From Saccharicrinis aurantiacus (GTDB lineage Bacteria > Bacteroidota > Bacteroidia > Bacteroidales > Marinilabiliaceae), in contig NZ_LYBV02000021.1 of assembly GCF_001660705.2 (NCBI RefSeq), forward strand, positions 1 through 64,000: 64,000 nucleotides of DNA, in the 5' to 3' direction. The notes beneath the pieces were generated by a model. It did not search any database. It saw only the letters and a program-made list of their open reading frames with translations, and had not been told where the DNA came from. Positions 45,301-56,123 of this stretch are shown in pieces (position 1 is the first letter of the stretch; each line of letters starts with the position of its first letter). A program made the position numbers and the translations under genes.

Positions 45301-45432
45301 CCAATAATTGCAATGACAGCCAATGCTATGAAAGGAGACCGAGAAATTTGTATTAATGCAGGAATGGATGATTACATTGGTAAACCTGTTAAAATGGAAC
45401 TCCTCTCTAGCTTGCTCGACAAATGGTTATAA
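42346..45432 (+). CDS. Hybrid sensor histidine kinase with two PAS and two receiver domains
   Basis: A 1028-residue inner-membrane kinase that begins at GTG. Two membrane helices (~20-42 and ~237-258) flank a helical periplasmic sensor of about 190 residues. Then come PAS1 (~273-385), PAS2 (~396-515), HisKA with H534 ([13 protein letters not shown]), and HATPase ([18 protein letters not shown]). Receiver 1 (~778-890) has D827 but a single acidic residue in its VVDNHK loop, so it may be weak. Receiver 2 (~911-1028) is intact (E917, D918, D963, K near 1014). No output domain or response regulator is next to it. The upstream ModA-like lipoprotein is the likely ligand sensor. Confidence 0.88.
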   Translation: MINPFKAKKNKKIFGEPIVLKLYMLLGIFLLTIITIIVVESYFDKTYIDTYRNVIQNQKQKQQIERVLNKNILLLNLHFKDFASIKHPQKLTNTQNSIQKLIHECYNIIDILDEGGTLITEIPVNLQEQENITIISEHNEDEFLGTISEIRELLPKLRDIKLLSNKIGALIEPNLIELTMEIDEYHQTVEFYVKQSESLFQRISEIENKISYDISKNVLELSNTFIEKEKRYTKIKYLSLFIFSLAAILLTYLLIIQIKKVIINRRKAEESNNKLLQAVEQSPISIMITDTKGNVEYVNKGFEEITGYFKDEVYSGRIDFISNGSDVMPPHVWQTIQEGNIWVGEINNKRKDGASYWEKVLISPVMNQRNTISSFIAIKEDITEKRNLTESLEESIDSMKTIIDNLPVGILIVNKDRSIIQANDTAASIMGYSNQEEVIEGMKDSNYSEVFITQKEELVSNPSTHVVISVLEETIHVKENNVSRSILKNIIPIKLNNDEVYLEAFMDISAQKEVQQKEAEANKAKSEFLANMSHEIRTPMNGMIGATELLAVTPLTGEQSNIINIISRSCENLLNIINDILDFSKIEAGKMNIEPFPFNIRSTIDYLIDQISFKTNEKGIELISSVEQTIPNILIGDESRIIQVLINLLSNSVKFTAGGEVVLKVEMQQQIESEVTLHFSVEDSGIGIPKEKLEKIFESFTQADGSTTRKFGGTGLGTSISKMLIELMGGQIWAESPNPNFALSSENPGSIFHFTLPFAIEKNQDGEEQYLNRFNNINALVVDNHKTNVLLLVKALNNWGLSSDICSDEESALETIKTNKYNLVLIDAHVFSNDGDVFLSNLNANYPKLKIIIFSSDNNWKTVWEEKRIDKLIKKPLKHTMLFNSIDDLFRNEVSTESLDKVSFEERVKDKKVLLIEDNLINQKIAQKMLSKLDLRISIANNGKEGVDMVCDGDNDYDLLLMDIQMPIMNGLDATKELRKRGVKTPIIAMTANAMKGDREICINAGMDDYIGKPVKMELLSSLLDKWL

Positions 45433-45470
45433 AACATACTAAGCTGTAGTTTTTACACTATATTATTTTC

Positions 45471-45478
45471 TATATTTG
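45471..45478 (+). promoter_or_regulatory. -7 element of the thiamine operon
   Basis: TATATTTG is a perfect TAnnTTTG. It sits 11 bases before the riboswitch, so the transcript would begin just ahead of the aptamer. Confidence 0.55.
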
Positions 45479-45488
45479 TCATCGATTT

Positions 45489-45562
45489 TAACGGGGTGCC
45501 TTAATAAAACGGGCTGAGATTATACCCATAGAACCTGCGCAGGTAATGCTGCGAAGGGATTA
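45489..45562 (+). promoter_or_regulatory. TPP riboswitch (THI element)
   Basis: The leader of the thiamine operon carries the thi-box landmarks in order: ACGGGGTGCC, GGGCTGAGATTATACCC, GAACCTG, a short CGCAGG arm with its partner, then AATGCTGCGAAGGGA. These form the P1-P5 helices of the TPP aptamer. Binding of thiamine pyrophosphate should reduce expression of thiS-thiC-thiD-thiG-thiH-thiF. There is no classic terminator before thiS, so control may be at translation initiation. Confidence 0.93.
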
Positions 45563-45613
45563 TGATTTACTCAGATATTTTTTGCGGGTACCATATATTT
45601 TAAATAAAGTATT

Positions 45614-45814
45614 ATGGTAATTTTTATTAACGATGAAAAGAATAATGTTTCTGATGGAGCATTACTTTCGGATGTTATCACTACGCTCAATCTCCAAACT
45701 AAAGGATTGGCTATTGCTGTAAATAACGCAATTGTGCAGCAACAAAATTGGCAATCAACATCTCTTAAAGAGAACGATGAAGTTCTGATTATTTCTGCCA
45801 CTAAAGGTGGATAA
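45614..45814 (+). CDS. thiS: Sulfur carrier protein ThiS
   Basis: A 66-residue ubiquitin-like protein of normal ThiS length. It ends in GG (ISATKGG), the tail that ThiF adenylates and that carries the sulfur as thiocarboxylate to ThiG. The middle has LQTKGLAIAVNNAIVQQQNW, typical of the family. It is the first gene after the TPP riboswitch. Confidence 0.93.
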   Translation: MVIFINDEKNNVSDGALLSDVITTLNLQTKGLAIAVNNAIVQQQNWQSTSLKENDEVLIISATKGG

Positions 45815-45864
45815 TTCAATAGTCCTCCACTACAGACTTCTGACTAAAAACTAACCACTATTAA

Positions 45865-47646
<1,782 letters not shown>

Positions 47647-47649
47647 GCA

Positions 47650-48378
47650 TTGAAAAATAATAACATAACATATGTACTAAGTATTGCTGGGCACGATCCA
47701 TCGGCTGGAGCCGGATTAACAAGTGATATTAAAACTTTTGAACAGTGCGGAGTTTATGGATTGTCAGTAGTCTCGGCTATTACAATTCAAAATGATGCAA
47801 GCTTTAAGGCGGTTACTTGGGTGGATGTTGATCAGATTAAAGCACAGATAAATGTACTGTTTGGTGCTTACAATATTGAGTGTGTAAAAATTGGTTTGAT
47901 AGAGAATATTGATGTCTTGAATGAAATAGTTAGACTGATCAAAAAACATAATAGGGATACCAAAATTATTTGGGATCCCATATTAAAAAGTAGTTCAGGA
48001 TTCCCCTTTCATCAAATACAAAAGCAAGATATTCAATCGCTCTTAAATCAATTGTATTTAATCACACCCAATCAGCCCGAGTTTGATGCCATTGGCTTAT
48101 CAAGTAATGATGAGTATGCTTGTAGCTACCTATTAAAAGGCGGGCATCATCAAAACCCAGGGACTGATATTTTGTATAGCGAAGGCTTAGTATTTGTATT
48201 TAAGGGAGAGTCGTTCGGCGGGGCAAGTAAGCACGGTACAGGCTGTGTATTATCTGCGGCAATTGCTGCAAATGTTGCACTAGGTAACTCCTTAGAAATA
48301 GCCTGTAAGAAAGGGAAAAGTTATGTTGAAAAATTCATTTTAAGTACTGATATAAATATTGGTTGGCACAAGCATTAG
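47650..48378 (+). CDS. thiD: Hydroxymethylpyrimidine (phosphate) kinase ThiD
   Basis: A 242-residue ribokinase-like enzyme that phosphorylates HMP and HMP-phosphate. It has [20 protein letters not shown] at the start and [13 protein letters not shown] as the catalytic end motif. It is 15-25 residues shorter than typical ThiD. The frame opens with TTG 3 bases after thiC, with no in-frame ATG before the conserved core, so TTG is the probable start with coupling to thiC. A linker or ThiE domain is not fused to it. Confidence 0.88.
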   Translation: MKNNNITYVLSIAGHDPSAGAGLTSDIKTFEQCGVYGLSVVSAITIQNDASFKAVTWVDVDQIKAQINVLFGAYNIECVKIGLIENIDVLNEIVRLIKKHNRDTKIIWDPILKSSSGFPFHQIQKQDIQSLLNQLYLITPNQPEFDAIGLSSNDEYACSYLLKGGHHQNPGTDILYSEGLVFVFKGESFGGASKHGTGCVLSAAIAANVALGNSLEIACKKGKSYVEKFILSTDINIGWHKH

Positions 48379-48403
48379 GTTAGGCCTTATAAAAAATATT
48401 ACG

Positions 48404-49177
48404 ATGGATAAACTTACAATAGCAGACAAAACATTTACATCGCGCCTTTTTACAGGCTCGGGTAAATTTGCATCAAATCAAACCATGCAAGATACTATTA
48501 CAGCTTCAGGGTCGGAGTTGGTAACAGTGGCTTTAAAGCGAGTAGATGTTAAAACTGGAGTAGATGATATGCTGCAGCATTTAAATATTCCGGGTGTGCA
48601 TTTATTGCCAAATACTAGTGGAGTGCGCAATGCTAAGGAAGCCGTTTTTGCAGCACAATTAGCACGCGAGGCTTTGGGAACCAACTGGCTTAAACTTGAG
48701 ATTCATCCCGATCCAAAATATTTATTACCTGATGGTGAAGAAACCCTTAAGGCTTGTACCGAATTGGCAAAGTTGGGCTTTGTGGTGTTGCCTTATATTC
48801 ATGCCGATCCGGTTTTATGTAAAAAACTTGAAGATGTAGGAGCGGCAGCAGTAATGCCATTGGGCTCTCCAATAGGGAGTAACCAAGGCATTAAAACAAG
48901 GGAGTTCATCCAAATAATTGTGGAACAAAGTAATGTGCCCGTAATTGTAGATGCAGGTATTGGTGTGCCTTCGCATGCGGCTGAAGCCATGGAATTAGGT
49001 GCTGATGCGGTTTTGGTTAACACTGCAATTGCTGTTGCTGATGATCCAATTCAGATGGGACGTGCCTTTAAAATGGCCGTTGAAGCCGGACGAATGGCTC
49101 GCCTTTCAGGACCTGGCGCAGTGCGTGTTAAAGCAGAGGCCAGCAGTCCGCTTACTAGCTTTTTAAATGAAATGTAA
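48404..49177 (+). CDS. thiG: Thiazole synthase ThiG
   Basis: A 257-residue TIM-barrel enzyme that joins DXP, the ThiS thiocarboxylate and dehydroglycine to the thiazole. The ATG at 48404 ([16 protein letters not shown]) is used because it gives the family's usual start, although the frame is open 45 bases further upstream into thiD. It contains [10 protein letters not shown], the [17 protein letters not shown] loop with the imine-forming Lys, and [24 protein letters not shown]-like inverted pair follows before thiH. Confidence 0.94.
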   Translation: MDKLTIADKTFTSRLFTGSGKFASNQTMQDTITASGSELVTVALKRVDVKTGVDDMLQHLNIPGVHLLPNTSGVRNAKEAVFAAQLAREALGTNWLKLEIHPDPKYLLPDGEETLKACTELAKLGFVVLPYIHADPVLCKKLEDVGAAAVMPLGSPIGSNQGIKTREFIQIIVEQSNVPVIVDAGIGVPSHAAEAMELGADAVLVNTAIAVADDPIQMGRAFKMAVEAGRMARLSGPGAVRVKAEASSPLTSFLNEM

Positions 49178-49208
49178 GCTTCAATATGAACAGCTATTTC
49201 ATAAAATA

Positions 49209-49301
49209 TTGCGTCATCGCGATGAAAGAAGCGATCTCAAGGCGAGATGTAAAATAGGGCGCCTTGAGATGGCCACGTTCCTCACCATGACGAGGCGCAA
49301 A
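49209..49301. repeat. REP-like inverted repeat pair, copy D
   Basis: The plus arm, 49209-49252, begins TTGCGTCATCGCGATGAAAG and includes GCGATCTCAAGGCG. The minus arm, 49259-49301, read on the other strand begins TTGCGCCTCGTCATGGTGAG and also ends CATCTCAAGGCGCC. Its first 14 bases equal copy A at the window start. The two face each other across ~6 bases and could form a long hairpin inside the thi transcript, between thiG and thiH. Confidence 0.7.
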
Positions 49302-49352
49302 GCGTAATGCTGCAATGAAATAGTTAAAGAACCATTATTCAAAACCAAAAAG

Positions 49353-50465
49353 ATGTCGTTTAAACAAGTACATCAACAATATAACTGGGACGAAGTACAA
49401 AACTCTATCCTACAAAAAAACTCAAGCGATGTGGAGCGTGCCTTACAAAGCGCAGCTCCTACGCTGGAGGATTTTAAGGCGCTTATATCGCCTGCTGCCG
49501 AACCATATTTAGAACAGATGGCTCAAAAAAGTCATCAGCTCACGCTGAAGCGTTTTGGTAAAACCATGCAAATGTATATTCCGCTATACCTCTCAAACGA
49601 GTGTGCCAACGGATGTATTTACTGTGGATTTAACTGTAAAAATAAGATTAACCGGGTTACCCTTAGTAAAGAGGAGATTTTGCAAGAGGCTGCCATTATT
49701 AAAGAGATGGGGTTTGAGCATGTTCTTTTGGTAACAGGAGAACATCCGAAGGCCTGTGGTATTGATTATATTAGCGAGGTGGTTGATTTATTGCGCGATT
49801 CTTTTGCCAATATTTCGGTTGAAATTGCGCCTATGGATGTGCCCGATTACGAGAGAATGCAGCAAAAAGGCCTAAATACCGTTTATATTTATCAAGAGAC
49901 CTATAATAAAGCACGCTATCCTATTTATCATCCTAAAGGGAAAAAATCTGATTTTAATTATAGATTAGAAACGCCTGATCGATTGGGAGAAGCAGAGATC
50001 CATAGAATTGGGGTAGGTTGTTTGCTAGGTCTAGAAGATTGGCGTACCGATACCTTTTTTACTGCGCTACATTTAAATTATCTAGAGCAAAAATATTGGA
50101 AAACTAAATACAGTATTTCGTTTCCACGATTGCGCCCACATGCCGGAAGTTTTGAGCCCAATAGTATTGTTAACGATAAACAGTTGGTGCAACTCATTTG
50201 TGCCTATCGTATATTTAATCAGGAATTAGAGATTTCGTTAAGTACGCGCGAGAATCCGGTTTTCAGAAACAATATGGTTAAACTAGGCGTTACTAGCATG
50301 AGTGCTGGCAGTAAAACTGAGCCAGGAGGTTATGCCAATCCTGATAAGGAATTAAAGCAATTTGAAGTATCAGATTCACGCTCATCAGCGGAGGTGTCTC
50401 AAATGATTATAGCTCAGGGCTACGAAGCTGTTTGGAAAGATTGGGATGCTTGTTTTACTGTTTAG
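49353..50465 (+). CDS. thiH: 2-iminoacetate synthase ThiH
   Basis: A 370-residue radical SAM enzyme that cleaves tyrosine to dehydroglycine for the thiazole. The cluster motif is C84, C88, C91 (CANGCIYC). Other typical parts are VLLVTGEHPKACGIDYISE, YIYQETYNKARYPIYHPKGK and GCLLGLEDWRTDTFF. It is oxygen-sensitive, unlike the ThiO route, so the thiamine pathway suits low oxygen. Confidence 0.95.
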   Translation: MSFKQVHQQYNWDEVQNSILQKNSSDVERALQSAAPTLEDFKALISPAAEPYLEQMAQKSHQLTLKRFGKTMQMYIPLYLSNECANGCIYCGFNCKNKINRVTLSKEEILQEAAIIKEMGFEHVLLVTGEHPKACGIDYISEVVDLLRDSFANISVEIAPMDVPDYERMQQKGLNTVYIYQETYNKARYPIYHPKGKKSDFNYRLETPDRLGEAEIHRIGVGCLLGLEDWRTDTFFTALHLNYLEQKYWKTKYSISFPRLRPHAGSFEPNSIVNDKQLVQLICAYRIFNQELEISLSTRENPVFRNNMVKLGVTSMSAGSKTEPGGYANPDKELKQFEVSDSRSSAEVSQMIIAQGYEAVWKDWDACFTV

Positions 50466-50486
50466 TTCATCATTAACAATTTACAC

Positions 50487-50525
50487 CTGTCTGCCAACAG
50501 GCAGGATTTACCATTAACAATTACC
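50487..50525 (+). repeat. Short hairpin with flanking direct repeat between thiH and thiF
   Basis: CTGCCAACAGGCAG can fold on a five-base-pair stem. It is flanked by near-identical ATTAACAATTTAC-like words (about 50474 and 50512). It may be a small mobile hairpin or an mRNA element. Confidence 0.4.
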
Positions 50526-50528
50526 GCC

Positions 50529-51230
50529 ATGCTTACAGAACAACAAAAGGAACGCTATAACAGACAAATATTACTGCCTAATTTTGGCGAAGCTGCTCAA
50601 GAAAAGCTTTTAAAAGCAAATGTATTGGTTGTAGGAGCCGGAGGATTAGGCTGTCCCGTTTTGCAATATATTGTGGGTGCAGGCATAGGAAATGTTGGTA
50701 TTATTGATGCTGATGTGGTGAGCTTATCTAACCTGCAACGCCAAATTTTATATACTGAAGCTGAGATTGGACAATATAAAGCCGAATTGGCTGCGAAAAA
50801 AATGGCTGCGCTAAATAGCGATGTAAGCTTTGAGGTATATACCGAGTTTTTGAGCGAGGAAAATGCGAAAGCGATTATAGCTAAGTATGATATGGTGGTT
50901 GGTGCCACCGATAATTTTAAATCGCGTTACCTTATAGATAAGTACACCAAAGAACTCGGACTACCTTTTGTTCATGGTTCCATTGGTGAGTACGAAGGTC
51001 AGTATACCGTTTTTAATTACAAAGGTAGTATGGCTTACGCCGATTTGTTTCCAAACAGTAATGCCGATGGCGGAAAAGTACTAGGCGTAATGGGGGCTTT
51101 ACCCGGTGTAATTGGCAGTTATATGGGCTGGGAAGTCATAAAAATTGCTTCTGAAGTGGGCGAGGTAGCAGCTAACAAATTGTTTATTTATAATGGCTTA
51201 AATAATAAGATACACCAGTTAAAGTATTGA
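50529..51230 (+). CDS. thiF: ThiF/MoeB-type adenylyltransferase
   Basis: A 233-residue E1-like enzyme that adenylates the ThiS C-terminus. It has the ATP motif VVGAGGLGCPVL (G36-G41), the NLQRQILY arginine finger region, DNFKSRYLI, and VLGVMGALPGVIGSYMGWEV. The cysteine that usually precedes this last motif and the CxxC zinc ligands are absent. Such zinc-free members occur, but the family usually keeps them. It is the last gene of the riboswitch operon. A MoeB role instead is possible, but context favours ThiF. Confidence 0.9.
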   Translation: MLTEQQKERYNRQILLPNFGEAAQEKLLKANVLVVGAGGLGCPVLQYIVGAGIGNVGIIDADVVSLSNLQRQILYTEAEIGQYKAELAAKKMAALNSDVSFEVYTEFLSEENAKAIIAKYDMVVGATDNFKSRYLIDKYTKELGLPFVHGSIGEYEGQYTVFNYKGSMAYADLFPNSNADGGKVLGVMGALPGVIGSYMGWEVIKIASEVGEVAANKLFIYNGLNNKIHQLKY

Positions 51231-51884
51231 TGATGTTTCAGTAACTGAACTTACCTTTTATTGTAAGGTAGTGTTTGGGATGGTATTATATAGTTCTATA
51301 TATGGGCCAAATTCTTGCCAGAAGTCATATATAGTACTGTTTATTGCCCTAATTTCAGGCAGAAGCCAATATATAGAATTATGTATGGGCTAAATTCTTG
51401 CCCCATGGCCTATACAGTACTATGTATAGGTCAAATTCTTGCCATAAGCGTTTTTATAGTTTTATGTAGCCTTCCCTTTTGCGCCGCTTACAAAATATAG
51501 TACTATGTAAGCCGCAAAATGAGATGGGTATTTAAAACTAGTTGTGTAATAACAACTCTTTTAATACGAAACATTAATCTATAACGATGGTGATTGTTAT
51601 ATTTTTCATCACACCATTAATAGAAAGAACTAAAGGATGGGGTGAGCTCTAAGCCTTTATGCCAAATACCTTTTATTTGTTGTGTTCCCATTTGAAATTA
51701 AAACACTTGTCTTGAAGTAAATATATTTATCTCGAAAATTACACCAATTTTATTAATCATTGTATTTGCTATTCCTACTGATTAATAATAAGTTTACTAG
51801 TAGCTAACGATATATTACATCATATTTTAAATTGATAAGTAATCCCTTATTGATCATTTATGTTAATGCTTAAACCCCTACATC
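51231..51884. other. Intergenic region with the 41-42-bp repeat array
   Basis: The 654 bases hold a repeat array (51289-51515) and an AT-rich tail to 51884. AGTTGTGTAATAACAACT at 51540-51557 is a 6-bp hairpin followed by CTTTTAAT and may terminate upstream transcription. No gene is called; a 61-codon plus-strand frame at 51315-51500 follows the array only. Confidence 0.7.
51289..51515 (+). repeat. Degenerate 41-42-bp repeat array (locus 3)
   Basis: A TATAGTACTAT-like word recurs at 51291, 51332, 51374, 51415, 51457 and 51498 (spacings 41, 42, 41, 42, 41). Each double unit is followed by a word like GGGCCAAATTCTTGCC and then AGAAGCC. The period equals twice the 20-21-bp unit of the array at 25768. 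The last unit is bounded by CCGCTTACA (51484-51492) and TGTAAGCCGC (51506-51515), nearly complementary. The same GCTTAC/GTAAGC word bounds locus 2. Confidence 0.85.
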
Positions 51885-53321
51885 ATGAAAAAGATTCAAT
51901 TAATTCTATCGCTATCTCTCCTTATTCAATTAGCCATTGCTCAAGATGGGCATTATTGGACCGAGCAGTTTGGTACAAAATCTATGTTACTTAGTAACTC
52001 TGTAGTAGGAGTGGTTGAAGATTTAGGAGCAGTTTATTATAACCCGGCACGTTTAGCTCTTATTGATAATGCCGCTTTTGTAATTAGTGGTAAAGTATAT
52101 GAACTGAATAAACTCAATGTTGCCAATGCAACCGGAGATAATGCAGGGGCATCGCAAAATAGTAGCGATTTTGGAGGAGCGCCAAGTTTGGTTGCCGGTA
52201 CATTTTCTATCAAAGGATGGGATAACCATAATTTTGCATATGCTTTTTTAACACGTAGGCGTATGAATATGAACTTAAATGGGATGTCTGATGCCTACGG
52301 AAGTTTAATTGACCCCTTGCCTGGCGATGAATATTTTAGTGGAGAGCTAGGTATTAGTAAACAGTTTACCGAAGAGTGGATAGGAGGAACTTGGTCTTAT
52401 AGTAAAAATAAAAGGTATAGTGTTGGCGTAACAGGTTTTGTAACCATACGTAATCAGGAATCTAAGAGCACATCTCAACTTCAGGCCTACAATAATGAAG
52501 ATGTTGCTACTTATTATAACCGTAAAAGCTACAGCTTTAGTAATTATGGATTGTTGTTTAAAATTGCAGGTGCAGCAAAGTATGAGAAACTTGATATAGG
52601 CATTACTTTTACAACGCCCACCATGGGCTTGTCAGGAAGTGGAAGTTTTAGATACGAGCAATACTTTTCAGCGATTCCTGGGAGTGATGAAATTTACGTT
52701 CGAAATCTTCAGAAAGGTGTTCAAAGTACTTTTAAAACCCCTATGTCTGTAGCTGTTGGTTTCGGTTATAAGTTATTTGGTGGTACACTTATGGCAAGTG
52801 CCGAATATTATACGAGCATAGACCAATATAATTTAATGCAAGGCACTGAGTTTATTGGACAAAGTAACAATTTGAGCTATACGCCTGTATTGTACGATCA
52901 CTTAGAATCTGTTACTAATTTCGGGATAGGTTATAATTTTGTGTTCAGCGAACGTGTTAATGGCTATATAAGTTACTCAACCGACTATTCAGCATCCACT
53001 GAGGAAAATCAGAATCTGGATGATAATAGTATGTACCTTAAGGCTTCAACGTTTACTTCAGATATTAACCATTTTGGTGGTGGTATAGTACTTAACTTAA
53101 AGAAAGCAGATATAACCTTAGGGGCTACTTTAGCTACATCGAGCTACAAGATGGAGCGTCCAATCGACTTCCCGGATGGAAATGGAGGGTCGATAGTAGA
53201 TCCCGATGAATATTCTAAAGTTAATTGGAACAGGTGGCGTTTTATTGTGGGTATTTCTGTTCCTTTTGTTAACGATATTGCCAAAAAATGGGAAAATAAA
53301 TTAACCGGAGAGGATAAATAA
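51885..53321 (+). CDS. FadL/OmpP1-like outer-membrane transport protein
   Basis: A 478-residue outer-membrane barrel with a signal peptide (ends LAIAQ). The early segment VEDLGAVYYNPARLALIDN matches the NPA signature of the FadL/toluene-transporter family. Alternating hydrophobic strands run to the C-terminus, which ends FIVGISVPFVNDIAKKWEN, not in an aromatic residue. It probably lets hydrophobic compounds pass the outer membrane. It is a single gene between the repeat array and the U32 gene. Confidence 0.78.
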   Translation: MKKIQLILSLSLLIQLAIAQDGHYWTEQFGTKSMLLSNSVVGVVEDLGAVYYNPARLALIDNAAFVISGKVYELNKLNVANATGDNAGASQNSSDFGGAPSLVAGTFSIKGWDNHNFAYAFLTRRRMNMNLNGMSDAYGSLIDPLPGDEYFSGELGISKQFTEEWIGGTWSYSKNKRYSVGVTGFVTIRNQESKSTSQLQAYNNEDVATYYNRKSYSFSNYGLLFKIAGAAKYEKLDIGITFTTPTMGLSGSGSFRYEQYFSAIPGSDEIYVRNLQKGVQSTFKTPMSVAVGFGYKLFGGTLMASAEYYTSIDQYNLMQGTEFIGQSNNLSYTPVLYDHLESVTNFGIGYNFVFSERVNGYISYSTDYSASTEENQNLDDNSMYLKASTFTSDINHFGGGIVLNLKKADITLGATLATSSYKMERPIDFPDGNGGSIVDPDEYSKVNWNRWRFIVGISVPFVNDIAKKWENKLTGEDK

Positions 53322-53419
53322 TTGGCTTATCCTTACGTATTTTCTTCTTTCGTAGCTTATGAGTTAAGGTTAATACTAACTAATGTTGTTTCTTTGCACG
53401 GAATTAATACGATAAGTGC

Positions 53420-55633
53420 GTGAGAAATGTTGAGTTGTTAGCCCCTGGTGGTGATAAAGATGCCATAAAAGCAGCAATACTTGCTGGTGCCGATGCTGTT
53501 TATTGTGGACTAGATAAGTTTAATGCCCGCAATAGAGCAGCCAATATTTCTATTGATGATTTACATGGTATCCTTCGAGTAGCACATCAAAATAATTGTC
53601 AAGTCTTTATCACTCTTAATATATTATTGCTCGATGGGGAATTACCTTCGTTGTTTATCCTATTAAACAAGTTATATCGCATGCCAATTGACGGATTAAT
53701 TATTCAAGACATTGGTTTGGCTTATATCTTAAATAAATACTTCCCAAATTTTGATATTCATGCATCAACACAATTAACCACACATAACGAGGGGCAAATC
53801 AGTTTTCTGAAAAACTTAAAAGTAAGTAGGATTAATTTATCCCGTGAGTTAAGTTTACCCGAAATAAAAGAGATGTGCGAAAGTGCACACTCGCAGAGTA
53901 TTTTAACTGAAATATTTGTACATGGTTCTCAATGCATTTCTTTTTCGGGTGCATGTTATTTTAGTTCTGTTTATGGCGGAAACTCAGGTAACAGAGGAAA
54001 GTGTAGTCAGCCCTGTCGGAGTAAATACCAATTAAATAGTAATACGCAATCTTATATATTCAATTTAAAAGACAATGCAGCTATTCATCATATAGATGGG
54101 TTGATAGATGCTGGTGCCGATTCGTTAAAAATTGAAGGCCGTATTAAAAAAGCCGATTATGTTTATACTGTTGTAGATACCTACAGGAAACGTATGGCAA
54201 ATAAAATAAGCTCACAAAATGGTGAGGAGAATTTGTACAAGGTTTTTAATAGAGATTTTACAACAGGCTTTTTATCAGGCAAAATGGGGGAGCAGATGTT
54301 TATTAGTAATCCGCGAGATTATTCAATTAAGCATTTACATAAAGGACTTCGTGATGCTACTAAAAGTGAGGTAGAACAAGCCGAGCTTAGGTTTTACAAT
54401 AATAAGGATGCGGCAAAAAATAAAATTGCAAAAGAGATTAGTAGTCTCTCTTTTGATAAATTACCCATTAGCATAAAACTACTAGGGAAGGTAGGGGAGT
54501 GTTTGCAGTTTATTTGTAAAACACCTAACGGTTTATTTCAGTTTAAGAGTGCGTCTTTATTATTGAAAGAGGGTAAGGAAGTAGTATCAGAACACCTTCT
54601 TCGTGGGCGCTTAAAAGGTATTGAAGAAACAGAATACAAGCTTACTGAAATTGATGATACGGAGTTAGAGAATGGGGTATATATTCCTTTTAAAGAAATA
54701 AATGCCTTTAAAAAGTTTTTACTGAATAAGCTTATAAACAATTCGGCTACACTTCCTAATATAGAACTTCCTACGCTTGAGAAGCATCAAGCTATAAATA
54801 AAAATAAAACACTATCGGTTTTAATTAATGATATCAGCAATTTTGTTCCTATCCCGGGAGTAGTGTATTATTTCGATATGCCAAGTGCCATGAAAAGTGG
54901 GCTAAAGAATTTATGCGATGTATTTATAAAGTATGATCAACTAATCCCATATTTCCCATCCATTTTAATTGGAGAAGATTTTACGGCAGCTAAAGAATTC
55001 TTATCAGTTGTAAAACCCAATGTGCTTGTAACAAATAACTCAGGTATTGCAAGTATAGCAATGGAGCAGGGAATTGATTGGATAGCCGGACCTTATTTTA
55101 ACTTAAGTAATTCATTTAGCTTAAAGGCGCTTAGCGAAATGAGTGGCTGTAAAGGCGCATTCTTATCTAATGAAATGAATCGACAGCAATTACGAAAAAT
55201 CCGCAAGCCTGATGATTTTCAACTATCATTCAGTATTTATCACCCCATATTGCTTATGACTAGCCGTCAGTGTTTAATACATGAGGCCAGTGCTTGCCGT
55301 TTAACCGAAATGAACGAACAGTGCTTACCAACGTGTAATAGAAAAGCAAGGGTAAAGAACGAGAAAAAGGAGCTTATTCATATTATCAAATCTAAAGGGC
55401 ATCATCATCGTGTTTTTTCTAATACACGTTATTTGAATTTTGATGTGCTCAAGGATTGTAATGGTCTGTTCGATAATTATATGATTGATCTAACTCAACT
55501 CGAACCTAATGAAAATATGCAGTCCATTATCGAAAGTTTTAAAGGCTTAGTTACTGATGGATTAATGGAGGATCAGTTGTTAGCAGCATATTCTAGAAAC
55601 ACCACAGACCATCAATATAGGGTTGGTTTGTAG
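53420..55633 (+). CDS. U32 peptidase-family protein (RlhA/YhbU-like)
   Basis: A 737-residue protein beginning at GTG. The first ~330 residues are a U32 domain (LLAPGGDKDAIKAAILAGAD, FVHGSQCISFSGACYFSS, NRGKCSQPCRSKYQ), the conserved Cys set that in RlhA-type members binds an iron-sulfur cluster for tRNA or rRNA hydroxylation. The C-terminal half is a DUF3656-like partner with further cysteines (CLIHEASACRL, CLPTCN). Peptidase activity has been claimed for the family, but RNA modification is better supported. A -7-like TTTCTTTG lies at 53389-53396, leaving a short leader. Confidence 0.85.
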   Translation: MRNVELLAPGGDKDAIKAAILAGADAVYCGLDKFNARNRAANISIDDLHGILRVAHQNNCQVFITLNILLLDGELPSLFILLNKLYRMPIDGLIIQDIGLAYILNKYFPNFDIHASTQLTTHNEGQISFLKNLKVSRINLSRELSLPEIKEMCESAHSQSILTEIFVHGSQCISFSGACYFSSVYGGNSGNRGKCSQPCRSKYQLNSNTQSYIFNLKDNAAIHHIDGLIDAGADSLKIEGRIKKADYVYTVVDTYRKRMANKISSQNGEENLYKVFNRDFTTGFLSGKMGEQMFISNPRDYSIKHLHKGLRDATKSEVEQAELRFYNNKDAAKNKIAKEISSLSFDKLPISIKLLGKVGECLQFICKTPNGLFQFKSASLLLKEGKEVVSEHLLRGRLKGIEETEYKLTEIDDTELENGVYIPFKEINAFKKFLLNKLINNSATLPNIELPTLEKHQAINKNKTLSVLINDISNFVPIPGVVYYFDMPSAMKSGLKNLCDVFIKYDQLIPYFPSILIGEDFTAAKEFLSVVKPNVLVTNNSGIASIAMEQGIDWIAGPYFNLSNSFSLKALSEMSGCKGAFLSNEMNRQQLRKIRKPDDFQLSFSIYHPILLMTSRQCLIHEASACRLTEMNEQCLPTCNRKARVKNEKKELIHIIKSKGHHHRVFSNTRYLNFDVLKDCNGLFDNYMIDLTQLEPNENMQSIIESFKGLVTDGLMEDQLLAAYSRNTTDHQYRVGL

Positions 55634-56123
55634 GATTACAATAATATGAGTTAATAAATTATAGTTGTATTATTATTAAGTAGTTTGTTGTTCGGTTTTT
55701 TAGGGGGTATTTTATATTTAAGAGGCTATTATTTTGTGTAAGTGGTGTAATTAAGGGGGTGTAATTAAAATAGATGATTTTTTAACATTTTCAATTTGAT
55801 TTAAATAGTTATATTTGGCGAGCTAATTAAAGATAATAATAAGCACACATACTCCTTATGCTTGTAAACAGAAAACATAATCATACCGCAAGCTTTCATC
55901 ACTCCAAGATGAAAACAGGATTCACATCGGATTTTATTATTGGCTATAAGAATATTCCAGTTCCAGAAGATTAATACTTTTAATATCGACTATTTTATAT
56001 AGTAATCTCTTGAGCAACTATTCGTCATTTATTAAGCATTCAATTAATTAATCACCATTTAATTGCTTTTGTATTGAAATAATAGTTTTTTGTATTCTTG
56101 TATCTGTATTAATAATCCGAAGG
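55634..56123. other. AT-rich intergenic region upstream of the sigma factor gene
   Basis: The 490 bases have no convincing gene. A 38-residue plus-strand ORF at 55858-55974 (MLVNRKHNHTASFHHSKM, ending KNIPVPED) is the only item of note. TTTG at 56068-56071 and TATTCTTG at 56093-56100 make a rough promoter for the sigma factor. G-rich words (GGGGGTGTAATTAA) occur near 55756. Confidence 0.45.
55858..55974 (+). CDS. Possible 38-residue small protein
   Basis: An ATG at 55858 opens 38 codons ending in TAA at 55972-55974. The sequence contains TASFHHSKMKTGFTSDF and ends YKNIPVPED. There is no clear ribosome site and no recognised family. It is listed because it lies directly upstream of the ECF sigma gene in an otherwise empty spacer. 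Confidence 0.2.
   Translation: MLVNRKHNHTASFHHSKMKTGFTSDFIIGYKNIPVPED

Noticed and set aside
51315-51500. 61-codon plus-strand frame across the 41-42-bp array
   Set aside because: It follows the repeat words only, its residues change phase with the 41/42 alternation, and no gene features are present.
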